In this document: piece by piece, positions 1 through 6,775 of the stretch
How the letters are laid out: every line of letters begins with the position of its first letter
How positions within the stretch are numbered: the stretch's first letter is position 1
Assembly (NCBI GenBank): GCA_949746285.1
Contig: CATJZH010000088.1
Location: 1 to 14,058 of the forward strand
Reading direction: 5' to 3'
Source: an uncultured Clostridia bacterium
GTDB taxonomy: Bacteria; Bacillota; Clostridia; TANB77; CAG-508
Length of the DNA: 14,058 nucleotides
Program-made: the position numbers and the translations under genes
Notes under the pieces: generated by a model
What the model was told of the DNA's origin: nothing
Seen by the model: only the letters and a program-made list of their open reading frames with translations
The model's database searches: none

Positions 1-236
1 GCATCAAATCCCATTGGATGAAATACATTGTATCCTTGCATTTTTTTAAATCTAGTGAAAGAATCTGCTGGTGCAAAATTAAACCAATGTCCTAAGTGTA
101 ATTTTGCTCCTGAAGGATATGAAAACATTTCTAATGCATAAAATTTCTCTTTTTTACTATTAGAATCATATTTATACAATCCATCTTCTTTCCATTTTTT
201 TTGCCATTTTAAATCTGTTTGTTTAGAATAATTCAT
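1..236 (-). CDS. leuS: Leucine--tRNA ligase, N-terminal 78 residues (cut by window edge)
   Basis: Leucyl-tRNA synthetase is the class I enzyme that charges tRNA-Leu in the cytosol. The visible N-terminus carries the expected opening (KWQKKWKEDGLY) followed by EMFSYPSGAKLHLGHWFNFA, where HLGH is the class I HIGH ATP-binding motif. The segment GYNVFHPMGFDA then follows, as in bacterial LeuRS. ATG at 236-234 is preceded by AGGAGG (complement of 247-252). The rest of the gene, including the editing domain and KMSKS loop, lies outside the window. It is a separate unit downstream of the 446-781 gene, with a terminator-like hairpin between them and its own promoter candidate. The leader from that promoter is only about 58 nt, too short for a T-box, which is a common regulator of synthetase genes in Firmicutes. 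Confidence 0.97.
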   Translation of the reverse strand, partial: MNYSKQTDLKWQKKWKEDGLYKYDSNSKKEKFYALEMFSYPSGAKLHLGHWFNFAPADSFTRFKKMQGYNVFHPMGFD

Positions 237-300
237 ATATTAAAATCCTCCTACTTAAATCCTTTTCTCTTACTATTATATAGATTTTATTTTGTTTGTA

Positions 301-329
301 ATTATATCATAAATATATTTTAAAGTAAA
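301..329 (-). promoter_or_regulatory. Promoter candidate for leuS
   Basis: Read on the minus strand, TATAAT lies at 306-301 and TTTACT at 329-324 with a 17-nt spacer. The -10 is perfect and the -35 matches 4 of 6. This predicts a start near 294 and a leader of about 58 nt. Confidence 0.5.
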
Positions 330-338
330 TACAAAATG

Positions 339-357
339 CAGTGACTTTGTATCACTG
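339..357. other. Small hairpin between the 111-aa gene and leuS
   Basis: CAGTGA (339-344) pairs with TCACTG (352-357) around a 7-nt loop. It lies just beyond the terminator-like hairpin at 364-393, reading on the minus strand. It has no U-tract of its own. Confidence 0.4.
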
Positions 358-363
358 TTAAAT

Positions 364-393
364 AAAGCACAGTGATTTTCATCTCTGTGCTTT
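364..393 (-). terminator. Terminator-like hairpin after the 111-aa gene
   Basis: AAAGCACAG (364-372) pairs with CTGTGCTTT (385-393), giving a 9-bp stem with a 12-nt loop. On the minus strand it is followed by a short, A-interrupted U-rich stretch. It sits 53 nt after the stop of the 446-781 gene and before the leuS promoter, so it is best read as that gene's terminator, though the U-tract is weak. Confidence 0.55.
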
Positions 394-445
394 ACTTTTA
401 ATTTAAACAGCATAAAATTATATTTACTTACTGCCTAAGGAACTG

Positions 446-781
446 TTAATACCTACCTAAATATTCCTCAAGAAATTTTTCAGGCCTATCTGCAGTACAA
501 ATACATCTACCGCTTTTTAATTTCAAAACCCATCCTTTACTGTTACCAACAGCTGTAATATATGGAACTTTTCCATATATTTCTACAGCTTTCAAAAATG
601 GAGCATTTCCAATGATTTTTTTAAACTGAGCTGAAACATCCGACACAAAGTTTCCAGAAAAACTCTTTTCTTCATCTCTCCGAAGTGTCTTAAGCTCTAA
701 AAATATTAGGCATTCTCCATTCTCATAACTCGTAGTTAAATCATTTGGCAAAACCTCTAAAATCTCAAATTTTTTATCCAT
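446..781 (-). CDS. Hypothetical protein, 111 aa, unrecognised
   Basis: I do not recognise this protein. It is a soluble-looking 111-residue chain without a signal peptide or membrane segment. Charged surface-type stretches (LKTLRRDEEKSFSG) alternate with beta-like segments (FLKAVEIYGKVPYITAVG, GWVLKLKSGRCICTA), and it ends in a short helix-like tail (RPEKFLEEYLGRY). That pattern suggests a small alpha/beta or beta-rich domain, but no catalytic motif is evident. The gene is supported by an ATG at 781-779, a strong GGAGGG site 7-8 nt upstream, a promoter candidate whose -35 lies in a perfect palindrome, and a terminator-like hairpin downstream. By eye, codon use looks less AT-biased than in leuS or clpC, possibly a sign of a different history. 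It is divergent from the manganese-type CDF transporter, so co-regulation is possible but unproven. Confidence 0.75.
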   Translation of the reverse strand: MDKKFEILEVLPNDLTTSYENGECLIFLELKTLRRDEEKSFSGNFVSDVSAQFKKIIGNAPFLKAVEIYGKVPYITAVGNSKGWVLKLKSGRCICTADRPEKFLEEYLGRY

Positions 782-841
782 GTTATACCCTCCTTTTGTT
801 TCGAGATTTCGTTCCTTATTCTATAGGCTAATGCTTTTTTT

Positions 842-870
842 ATTATATCACTTTTAATACTTTACGTAAA
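842..870 (-). promoter_or_regulatory. Promoter candidate for the 111-aa gene
   Basis: On the minus strand TTTACG (870-865) and TATAAT (847-842) are separated by 17 nt. The -35 lies inside the 20-bp palindrome at 856-875. Confidence 0.55.
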
Positions 871-875
871 GTATT
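856..875. promoter_or_regulatory. Perfect 20-bp palindrome, candidate operator for divergent promoters
   Basis: AATACTTTACGTAAAGTATT is identical to its own reverse complement. It contains the -35 hexamer (TTTACG) of promoter candidates on both strands, each exactly 17 nt from a -10. A dimeric repressor bound here would block both the 111-aa gene and the transporter. The sequence does not match the Fur, PerR, MntR or CtsR consensus sequences as I know them, so the regulator is unknown. Confidence 0.6.
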
Positions 876-889
876 ATCAACTATATTAT
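861..889 (+). promoter_or_regulatory. Promoter candidate for the CDF transporter
   Basis: TTTACG (861-866) and TATTAT (884-889) are 17 nt apart on the plus strand. This mirrors the opposite promoter through the shared palindrome. The predicted leader to the ATG at 981 is about 85 nt. Confidence 0.5.
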
Positions 890-967
890 TTCAAAATTGA
901 TTTTACAAATAATTTATTTAAAAATATTGTAAAATTTTTATAGTGTGTTATCATATTATTTATATAT

Positions 968-972
968 GGAGG
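968..972 (+). promoter_or_regulatory. Ribosome binding site that fixes the CDF start
   Basis: GGAGG lies 8 nt before ATG 981. The same frame is open from a GTG at 945, but translation from there would run through this site and has no good SD of its own. The 981 start is therefore preferred. Confidence 0.85.
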
Positions 973-980
973 AATTATTA

Positions 981-1847
981 ATGGAAAAAAAATTTAATGA
1001 TATAAAAAAAGCTGGAATTGCTGGAATATTAGGAAATATATTCTTACTAGTAATAAAAGCTTCTATAGGTATTATTACTAATAGTCAATCTATGATTGCA
1101 GATAGTATGAATAGTGCTTCTGATATATTAGCATCATTTATGACTTTTATAGGCAACAAAATTTCTAGTGAGCCTAAAGATGAAGATCATAATTTTGGAC
1201 ATGGAAAAGCAGAATATATTTTTTCACTATTTATAAGTATTACAATGATTCTACTTTCATTAAAACTATTATTAGATTCCATAAAAAGCTTAATACAAAA
1301 ATCTCATTTTGAATTTTCATATATGTTAATAATCGTATGTATTATCACTATAATTACAAAACTCACATTATACATATATACAAAAAAAATGTTTAAAAAA
1401 TATGATAATATTTTACTAAAATCAAATTATAAAGATCATAAAAATGACTGTATAGTTACTACATTTACTCTTATTTCTATATTATTTGGTTTGTTAGAAA
1501 TTTATTGGATTGATGGAATTGTTGGTATTGGAATTTCTATATGGATTTTAATAACAGGTTTTGGAATATTCTTTGAAAGTTATAATGTACTTATGGATGT
1601 GTCTTTAGATGAAAAAACAAAAGAAACTATTATGAATTTAGTAAAAGAGCATAGCGACATAAAAAATTGTTATAATTTATATTCAACTCCAATTGGTTAT
1701 AAATATTTTGTTGTTTTTACTATTGCTGTTGATGGAAATATGAGTACATATAAAAGTCATGAACTTGCAAATCATTTAGAAAAAGATGTAGAAGCACTTG
1801 ATAAAATAGATAAAGCTGTAGTTCATGTTCATCCAGTTGATATGTAA
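981..1847 (+). CDS. Cation diffusion facilitator transporter, manganese-type metal site (MntE-like)
   Basis: CDF family proton-coupled divalent-metal exporter, 288 residues with about six membrane helices and a C-terminal cytosolic dimerisation domain ending VVHVHPVDM. The family signature HNFGHGKAE is at 70-78. The membrane metal site can be read off: TM2 has N44 and D48 (DSMNSASD), and TM5 has D152 and D156 (KDHKND). That makes an N-D-D-D site. Zinc exporters of the CzcD type have H-D-H-D, and the Asn/Asp set is the one reported for streptococcal MntE. Manganese export is therefore the best inference, with iron or other divalent ions not excluded. It is a lone gene divergent from the 111-aa gene, with which it shares a palindromic operator candidate. 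It converges on clpC across the inverted repeat at 1859-1934. Confidence 0.92.
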   Translation: MEKKFNDIKKAGIAGILGNIFLLVIKASIGIITNSQSMIADSMNSASDILASFMTFIGNKISSEPKDEDHNFGHGKAEYIFSLFISITMILLSLKLLLDSIKSLIQKSHFEFSYMLIIVCIITIITKLTLYIYTKKMFKKYDNILLKSNYKDHKNDCIVTTFTLISILFGLLEIYWIDGIVGIGISIWILITGFGIFFESYNVLMDVSLDEKTKETIMNLVKEHSDIKNCYNLYSTPIGYKYFVVFTIAVDGNMSTYKSHELANHLEKDVEALDKIDKAVVHVHPVDM

Positions 1848-1858
1848 CATACGTATAA

Positions 1859-1934
1859 AATTGGACAAAAATGTCCAACAGGGACGCTTGTTTTTGGACA
1901 TTTTTGTCCAAAAACTAACGTCCCCAATTGGACA
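1859..1934. repeat. Nested inverted repeat (REP-like) between convergent genes
   Basis: Three layers are visible. A small hairpin pairs TTGGACA (1861-1867) with TGTCCAA (1872-1878). A larger one has an 11-bp perfect stem (1890-1900 with 1905-1915, TTTT loop), then a 3x3 internal loop, then an outer stem GGGACG (1881-1886) with CGTCCC (1919-1924). The whole is bracketed by a direct repeat AATTGGACA at 1859-1867 and 1926-1934. GGACA/TGTCC recurs in both hairpins. The shape recalls REP-type palindromes mobilised by Y1 transposases. It also sits where a bidirectional terminator for the CDF gene and clpC would be expected. No transposase is nearby. Confidence 0.75.
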
Positions 1935-1936
1935 TC

Positions 1937-4390
1937 CTAGTTTGTTACTAAATCTTTAAATAATATCTTATTATTTTTTACTAAAATTATTTTATCTTCA
2001 TTTTTACTTATCTCTCCATTTAAAATACCTTCTGCTATTTTATCTTCTATATAATTCTGCACCGCTCTTCTTATTGGTCTTGCTCCATAATTTGCATCTG
2101 TGCCTTTTTCTTTTACTAACTTCTTTATACTTTTATCAAATTCTAAATTATATCCTTGTTTTTTTAATCTGCTTTTTACCTTTTCTAACATTAAATTTAC
2201 AATTTGAGTTATTTCATCTTCTGTTAATTTATGAAATATAACTATTTCATCTATTCTATTTATAAATTCTGGCTTTAATTCTCTTTTAAGTTCATTATTA
2301 ACAGATTTTTTTATTTCCGCATATTCACTTTCTTCTGTCATTTCATTACTGTTTGTGAACCCCAATTTTTTCCTTTCTGTAATTTGCCTTGCTCCTATAT
2401 TTGATGTCATTATTATTACACAATTTTTAAAACTTACTGTTTTCCCTTGACTGTCAGTTAGAATACCATCTTCTAATATTTGCAATAATACATTCATAAT
2501 ATCAGCATGAGCTTTTTCTACCTCATCAAATAATATTACAGAATATGGCTTTCGTCTAACTTTTTCTGTAAGTCCGTTTGATTCATCATACCCAACATAC
2601 CCTGGAGGAGAACCTATTAGCTTAGATACAGAATGACTTTCCATATATTCTGACATATCTATTCTTATCATAGAATTTTCATTTCCAAATAAACTTTCTG
2701 CTAAAGCCTTTGTAAGTTCTGTTTTTCCCACTCCTGTTGGTCCTAAAAATAAAAATGAACCTATTGGTCTATTTGGATCTTTTAGTCCAACTCTACTTCT
2801 TCTAATAGCTTTAGAAATAGAAATTATTGCTTCATCTTGTCCTATTACCCTTTTATGCAAAGATTTTTCTAAATTTTTTAATTTCTCGTTTTCACTTTCT
2901 GTAATTTTATATATTGGTATTCCAGTCCATCTAGATATTATAAGTTCAATATCTTCTTTTTCTATATTTATTATTTTCTTATTATTTTTGTTTTTCCATC
3001 TATCATTTTCTTTTTCTAGTTTATTTAATAACTCATTTTCTTTGTCTCTTAATTTAGCTGCTCTTTCATAATTTTGTGTATTTATAGCTTCTTCTTTTTC
3101 ATTAACAATTTTCTCTAATTCTTTTTCCATCTTTTTCAAATATTCTGGCTCAATAAAAGATTTTAATTTTACTTTTGCTGAAGCTTCATCTATTAAATCT
3201 ATTGCTTTGTCTGGCAAAAATCTATCATTAATATATCTATTTGATAATTCAACAGCACTTTCAATTGCTTCATCAGTAATCTTAACATTATGGTGTGCTT
3301 CATATTTATCTCTAAGTCCTTTTAAAATTTTCTTTGAATCTTCTATGCTTGGTTCATCAATATTTACTGGCTGAAATCTTCTTTCTAATGCCGTATCTTT
3401 TTCAATATATTTTCTATATTCTTTTAAAGTAGTAGCTCCTACTACTTGTATTTCACCTCTAGCTAAAAGTGGTTTTAAAATATTGGCTGCATCAATTGCT
3501 CCCTCTGCTGCACCTGCACCAACAATTGTATGAATTTCATCAATAAATAAAATTATATCTTGAGATTTCTTTACTTCATTCAAACATTTTTTTACTCTTT
3601 CTTCAAAATCTCCTCTATATTTTGCTCCTGCAACCATAGAAGTTATATCTAATGTAACTACTCTTTTATCTTTCAAATTTTCTGGTATATTTCCATTTAT
3701 TATTTTTTGTGCCAAACCTTCAATAACAGCCGTTTTTCCTACTCCTGGCTCTCCTATTAAACATGGATTATTTTTTGTTCTTCTAGATAAGATTTCAATA
3801 ACTCTGTCTGTTTCATCCTTTCTTCCAATTACTGGATCTAGCTTTCCTTCCATTGCCTGTTTGGTTAAATCATTTCCAAATTGATTTAAATTCTGAGTAT
3901 TAGAATAACTATTGTTTTCTTGTTTATCTTGAAGATTATCTGTTATTCCACTTTCAAATTCATTTAAGGTTTTTGCTATATCAGAATAAATATCATCAGA
4001 TGTGACATTTAATGTAACTAATATTTTATTTGCTAAACTATCTGTTTCTTTTATTATTCCTACTAAAATATGTTCTGTTCCTATATAATTTGAACCAAGT
4101 TTTTTAGCTTCTAAATAAGCATTTTCTAATATTTTCTTTGTTCTAGGTGTAAAACCTAAAACTGAAAAATTTTCTTTTATTTGTCCACCTATCATTTCTT
4201 CTATTTGATCTAAAATATCTTCTGGCAAAATATTTTGATTTCCTAAAACTTTACTTGCCACTCCATTTTCTTCACAAGCTAATCCATATAAGATATGCTC
4301 TGTTCCTATATAAGTATGACCTAAATCAGTAGCCAATTCATTTGCAATCTCTAAAACCTTTTCACCACTTTTTGTAAATTTATATACCAT
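1937..4390 (-). CDS. clpC: ClpC-type AAA+ unfoldase of the ClpCP protease
   Basis: HSP100 unfoldase that threads substrates into ClpP in the cytosol; 817 residues, the normal ClpC length. Order: two Clp_N repeats (about 1-70 and 75-145, each with YIGTEHIL), then AAA-1 with Walker A GEPGVGKT (213-220), Walker B LFIDEIHT (D284, E285) and arginine-finger region ERRFQP. A short middle domain follows with a UVR-like motif (NYERAAKLRDKENEL). AAA-2 has Walker A GPTGVGKT (550-557) and Walker B ILFDEVEKA (D622, E623). The KKLGF loop (676-678) is the ClpP-docking tripeptide, which with the short middle domain separates it from ClpB. Unlike the usual Firmicute locus, ctsR, mcsA and mcsB are not next to it and no CtsR heptad operator is seen. 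It lies 78 nt after the kinase gene, and its SD (GGGAGG, complement of 4398-4403) is buried in a hairpin. Confidence 0.96.
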   Translation of the reverse strand: MVYKFTKSGEKVLEIANELATDLGHTYIGTEHILYGLACEENGVASKVLGNQNILPEDILDQIEEMIGGQIKENFSVLGFTPRTKKILENAYLEAKKLGSNYIGTEHILVGIIKETDSLANKILVTLNVTSDDIYSDIAKTLNEFESGITDNLQDKQENNSYSNTQNLNQFGNDLTKQAMEGKLDPVIGRKDETDRVIEILSRRTKNNPCLIGEPGVGKTAVIEGLAQKIINGNIPENLKDKRVVTLDITSMVAGAKYRGDFEERVKKCLNEVKKSQDIILFIDEIHTIVGAGAAEGAIDAANILKPLLARGEIQVVGATTLKEYRKYIEKDTALERRFQPVNIDEPSIEDSKKILKGLRDKYEAHHNVKITDEAIESAVELSNRYINDRFLPDKAIDLIDEASAKVKLKSFIEPEYLKKMEKELEKIVNEKEEAINTQNYERAAKLRDKENELLNKLEKENDRWKNKNNKKIINIEKEDIELIISRWTGIPIYKITESENEKLKNLEKSLHKRVIGQDEAIISISKAIRRSRVGLKDPNRPIGSFLFLGPTGVGKTELTKALAESLFGNENSMIRIDMSEYMESHSVSKLIGSPPGYVGYDESNGLTEKVRRKPYSVILFDEVEKAHADIMNVLLQILEDGILTDSQGKTVSFKNCVIIMTSNIGARQITERKKLGFTNSNEMTEESEYAEIKKSVNNELKRELKPEFINRIDEIVIFHKLTEDEITQIVNLMLEKVKSRLKKQGYNLEFDKSIKKLVKEKGTDANYGARPIRRAVQNYIEDKIAEGILNGEISKNEDKIILVKNNKILFKDLVTN

Positions 4391-4394
4391 ATAT

Positions 4395-4443
4395 AAACCT
4401 CCCGAAATTTCTTAAGTATAATATACTCATTTTCGAGAGGTTT
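4395..4443 (-). promoter_or_regulatory. Hairpin sequestering the clpC ribosome binding site
   Basis: In minus-strand RNA the 13 bases from 4443-4431 (AAACCUCUCGAAA) pair with 4407-4395 (UUUCGGGAGGUUU). All 13 positions pair, with one G-U wobble. The SD GGGAGG is completely inside the 3' arm and the ATG begins 5 nt after it. The 23-nt loop holds an imperfect palindrome AGTATATTATACT. This could be a translational switch or RNA thermometer. It could also be a DNA operator, or be irrelevant if transcription starts in the loop, where TATTAT and TATACT look like -10 elements. Confidence 0.6.
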
Positions 4444-4468
4444 TAAACTTATGATATAAAAATATTTT

Positions 4469-5779
4469 TTAACTTGGCAACCTAATTGTAAAAGCAGTAC
4501 CTTTTGGAGAGTTATGACTTGCTTTAATTGTCCCATTATGCTCAGAAACAATGACATTTGCTATTGAAAGACCTAATCCTGTTCCGCCAGTTTCTCTATT
4601 TCTTGCTCTATCTTCCCTATAAAATCTTTCGAATATTCTTTTTAATCCTTCATCACTTACACCAATTCCTGTATCTTTTACTTCTATTACACATTTATTA
4701 TCTTTAAAATATGTTTTTATTTCTATTTTATCATTTTCTTCTGTATATTTTATTGCATTATCAAGTAAAATTATCATTAATTGATATATTTTACTTGCAT
4801 CTATACTTATATCCATTTTATAATCTAAATTTAATATTATTTCTTTTCCTTCCATTTCTGCTATTTCAGAATATGGCACAATTATTTCTTTTATATAATC
4901 ATCTATATTTACACTTTCTTTTTGCATACTTACTTTATTATTATCAGCTCTAGATAATATAAGCAAATCTTTTACCAATTTTGATAATCTTTTAGTTTCA
5001 TTTAATGTAAGAACTATATCTTCTGATTTATCTATAATCTTAGTATTTGGCTCTTGAAGTAACAATTCTTGCTTTGCTTGGATTATTGTAAGTGGAGTTC
5101 TAAGCTCATGAGAAACATTTTGAACAAATTCCATCTGTTTTATTAGATTTTCACTAAGCGGTTTTAATGTTTTCTTAGATAAAATATAACTTGCAAAAAT
5201 TGAAAGAACACAACCTAGCAAAACAGCCATTGAAATTATTTTAAAATAAGCATCTACTAAGCTTTTTTCACTATCAATGTTTATCAATAATTGTACATAA
5301 CTATTTTGAGTTCCCTCAACCAAAAAGTTTAATCCTCTATATGGATATTCCCCATCTATGCTAATTTCATATATTTCATCCATATTTTTTATATCAAACT
5401 CTAATTCGTCAGTATATTCAGACAATCTTCCTATATCTTTATTAACAATTTCTCCATTTTCATCTCTTACAACTACTATTATATTAGGATTAACAATCTT
5501 CTTAGTAATGGAATATACATTTATAGAATCATCTTCAAATAAGCCTTTTATCTCGCTTTTTATTATTCTTGAATTTAAAATAATATCTACATCTAAATCT
5601 TCTAATTCTAATATTTTTCTTTTACCTTCATAAAGTTCTTTATCAACATTGGCATAAATATTTGCTCTTACCATAGAAAAAACTAATAATCCAAAAACTA
5701 TAAAAATAGACATAAAAATACAAATATTATAAGCTATGTGTTTAAACAACTTTAAATTTAAATCTTCCTTCTCTTCCAT
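4469..5779 (-). CDS. Sensor histidine kinase (CiaH-like, HAMP-less)
   Basis: Membrane histidine kinase, 436 residues, partner of the response regulator immediately upstream. TM1 is about 15-37, then an extracytoplasmic sensor of about 140 residues, then TM2 about 179-199. A linker too short for a standard HAMP domain leads to the HisKA box NVSHELRTPL, with phospho-acceptor H224. The HATPase domain shows the N box LLDNAIKYTEE (N341), G1 DTGIGVSD (369-376), F box RIFERFYRED and G2 GGTGLGLS (398-405). All residues needed for activity are present. ATG 5779 lies 8 nt after the regulator stop and lacks an obvious SD, so translational coupling is likely. The architecture resembles CiaH and related stress kinases, but the signal is unknown. 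No terminator is evident between it and clpC. Confidence 0.93.
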   Translation of the reverse strand: MEEKEDLNLKLFKHIAYNICIFMSIFIVFGLLVFSMVRANIYANVDKELYEGKRKILELEDLDVDIILNSRIIKSEIKGLFEDDSINVYSITKKIVNPNIIVVVRDENGEIVNKDIGRLSEYTDELEFDIKNMDEIYEISIDGEYPYRGLNFLVEGTQNSYVQLLINIDSEKSLVDAYFKIISMAVLLGCVLSIFASYILSKKTLKPLSENLIKQMEFVQNVSHELRTPLTIIQAKQELLLQEPNTKIIDKSEDIVLTLNETKRLSKLVKDLLILSRADNNKVSMQKESVNIDDYIKEIIVPYSEIAEMEGKEIILNLDYKMDISIDASKIYQLMIILLDNAIKYTEENDKIEIKTYFKDNKCVIEVKDTGIGVSDEGLKRIFERFYREDRARNRETGGTGLGLSIANVIVSEHNGTIKASHNSPKGTAFTIRLPS

Positions 5780-5787
5780 ATTAATTA

Positions 5788-6456
5788 TTATTCAGACCAG
5801 ATATAACCTACACCTCTAATAGTTTTTAAATATTTATCATATCCAATCTTTTTTAATTCCTTTCTTAAACCACTTGCATATACTTCTATTACATTTGTTG
5901 TTGTTTCACTGTTAAATCCCCATATTTTATCAAATATCTGCTCTTTAGTTATTATTGTGTTTTTAGAATTTATTAAATACTCCAACATATCAAATTGTTT
6001 TCCTTGCAAAACAACTTCTTTTCCATCTGCTTTAGCTTTTCTACTGTTTAAGTCCAAAACTAAAGTCTTATATTCTATAACATTTTCTGTGTAATTTCCC
6101 TTTGAACGTCTAATTAAAGCCTCTAATCTTACTACTAATTCTTCTCTATTAAACGGCTTTACTAAATAATCGTCTGCTCCACTTCTAAATCCCTTTACTT
6201 TATCAGATATACTATCTTTGGCTGTTAATATTAAAACAGGAGTATGTATTTTGCTATTTCGCAAACTATTTAATACATCATATCCATTCATAATTGGCAT
6301 CATTATATCTAGTACTATTGCATCATATATTTCCTGCTTAGCATATAAAATTCCTTCTTCTCCATCATAAGCATGATCTACATCATATTGATTTTTTATA
6401 CATTGCTCTATAGTCTTAGCAAGTATTTTATCATCTTCTATAATTAAAACTCTCAT
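5788..6456 (-). CDS. OmpR-family response regulator (CiaR-like)
   Basis: DNA-binding response regulator of 222 residues: an N-terminal receiver and a C-terminal OmpR/PhoB winged helix. Receiver landmarks are the acidic pair D8/D9 (IIEDDK), phospho-acceptor D50 (VLDIMMP), T78 (ILTAKD) and K100 (YLVKPF). The C-terminal domain contains TTNVIEVYASGLRKEL and ends in the winged-helix hairpin LKTIRGVGYIW. ATG 6456 has a GAGGAGA site 4 nt upstream. It heads a two-gene operon with the kinase. The fold-back element at 6505-6775 sits just upstream, so its promoter may lie in or be altered by that element: TTGTTA and TTGTAA, both -35-like on the minus strand, occur in the terminal repeat. Target genes cannot be told from the window. 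Confidence 0.95.
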   Translation of the reverse strand: MRVLIIEDDKILAKTIEQCIKNQYDVDHAYDGEEGILYAKQEIYDAIVLDIMMPIMNGYDVLNSLRNSKIHTPVLILTAKDSISDKVKGFRSGADDYLVKPFNREELVVRLEALIRRSKGNYTENVIEYKTLVLDLNSRKAKADGKEVVLQGKQFDMLEYLINSKNTIITKEQIFDKIWGFNSETTTNVIEVYASGLRKELKKIGYDKYLKTIRGVGYIWSE

Positions 6457-6504
6457 ATTATCTCCTCACACTTATAGTTTAAGCTAATATTCTTAAAATA
6501 ATAT

Positions 6505-6775
6505 TAAATATTACAATTAACAATTTATTTTATTAGTATATTAAATTAGTTATATGAATTAATAACATTCCAATTCTCAGTTCAAGTAATTTTTATAGAA
6601 ATTCTAATACAAAATTAGTCAGCACCCTCAAGATAAACTTGAGATTCCCTAACTAATTTTATATAAGACTTTCTAATTCAAATTACTTTCAAGGCAGAAT
6701 TTCCATTTATATTAATTTCATATAACTAATTTTAAAAATGTAAATATTATAATAAATTGTTAATTGTAATATTTA
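6505..6775. mobile_element. 271-bp fold-back element, MITE-like
   Basis: Perfect 25-bp terminal inverted repeats lie at 6505-6529 and 6751-6775 (TAAATATTACAATTAACA... and its complement). Internal arms also match: 6543-6558 with 6717-6732 (16 bp perfect), 6611-6619 with 6652-6660, and a central hairpin CTCAAG (6627-6632) with CTTGAG (6638-6643). The left half and the complement of the right half align over nearly their whole length, so the element folds into one long imperfect hairpin. Both ends carry TA, compatible with the TA target duplication of IS630/Tc1-type MITEs, though TA is ambiguous inside a palindrome. It has no coding capacity. The right end includes the mgtE stop codon. Confidence 0.8.

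Noticed and set aside
945..980. Longer start for the CDF transporter at GTG 945, adding 12 residues
   Set aside because: The extension would be translated through the strong GGAGG at 968-972, which is correctly spaced for ATG 981, and it has no good SD itself.
1859..1934. CRISPR-like repeat
   Set aside because: Only two copies of a 9-bp repeat around palindromes; no regularly spaced repeats, spacers or cas genes.
1937..4390. ClpB or ClpE instead of ClpC
   Set aside because: The middle domain is short with a UVR-like motif rather than the long ClpB coiled coil, no N-terminal zinc finger of ClpE is present, and the LGF ClpP-docking loop is present.
4391..4468. CtsR heptad operator or CIRCE element before clpC
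   Set aside because: No tandem GGTCAAA-type heptads and no CIRCE inverted repeat are present; the only inverted repeat there covers the RBS and has a different sequence.
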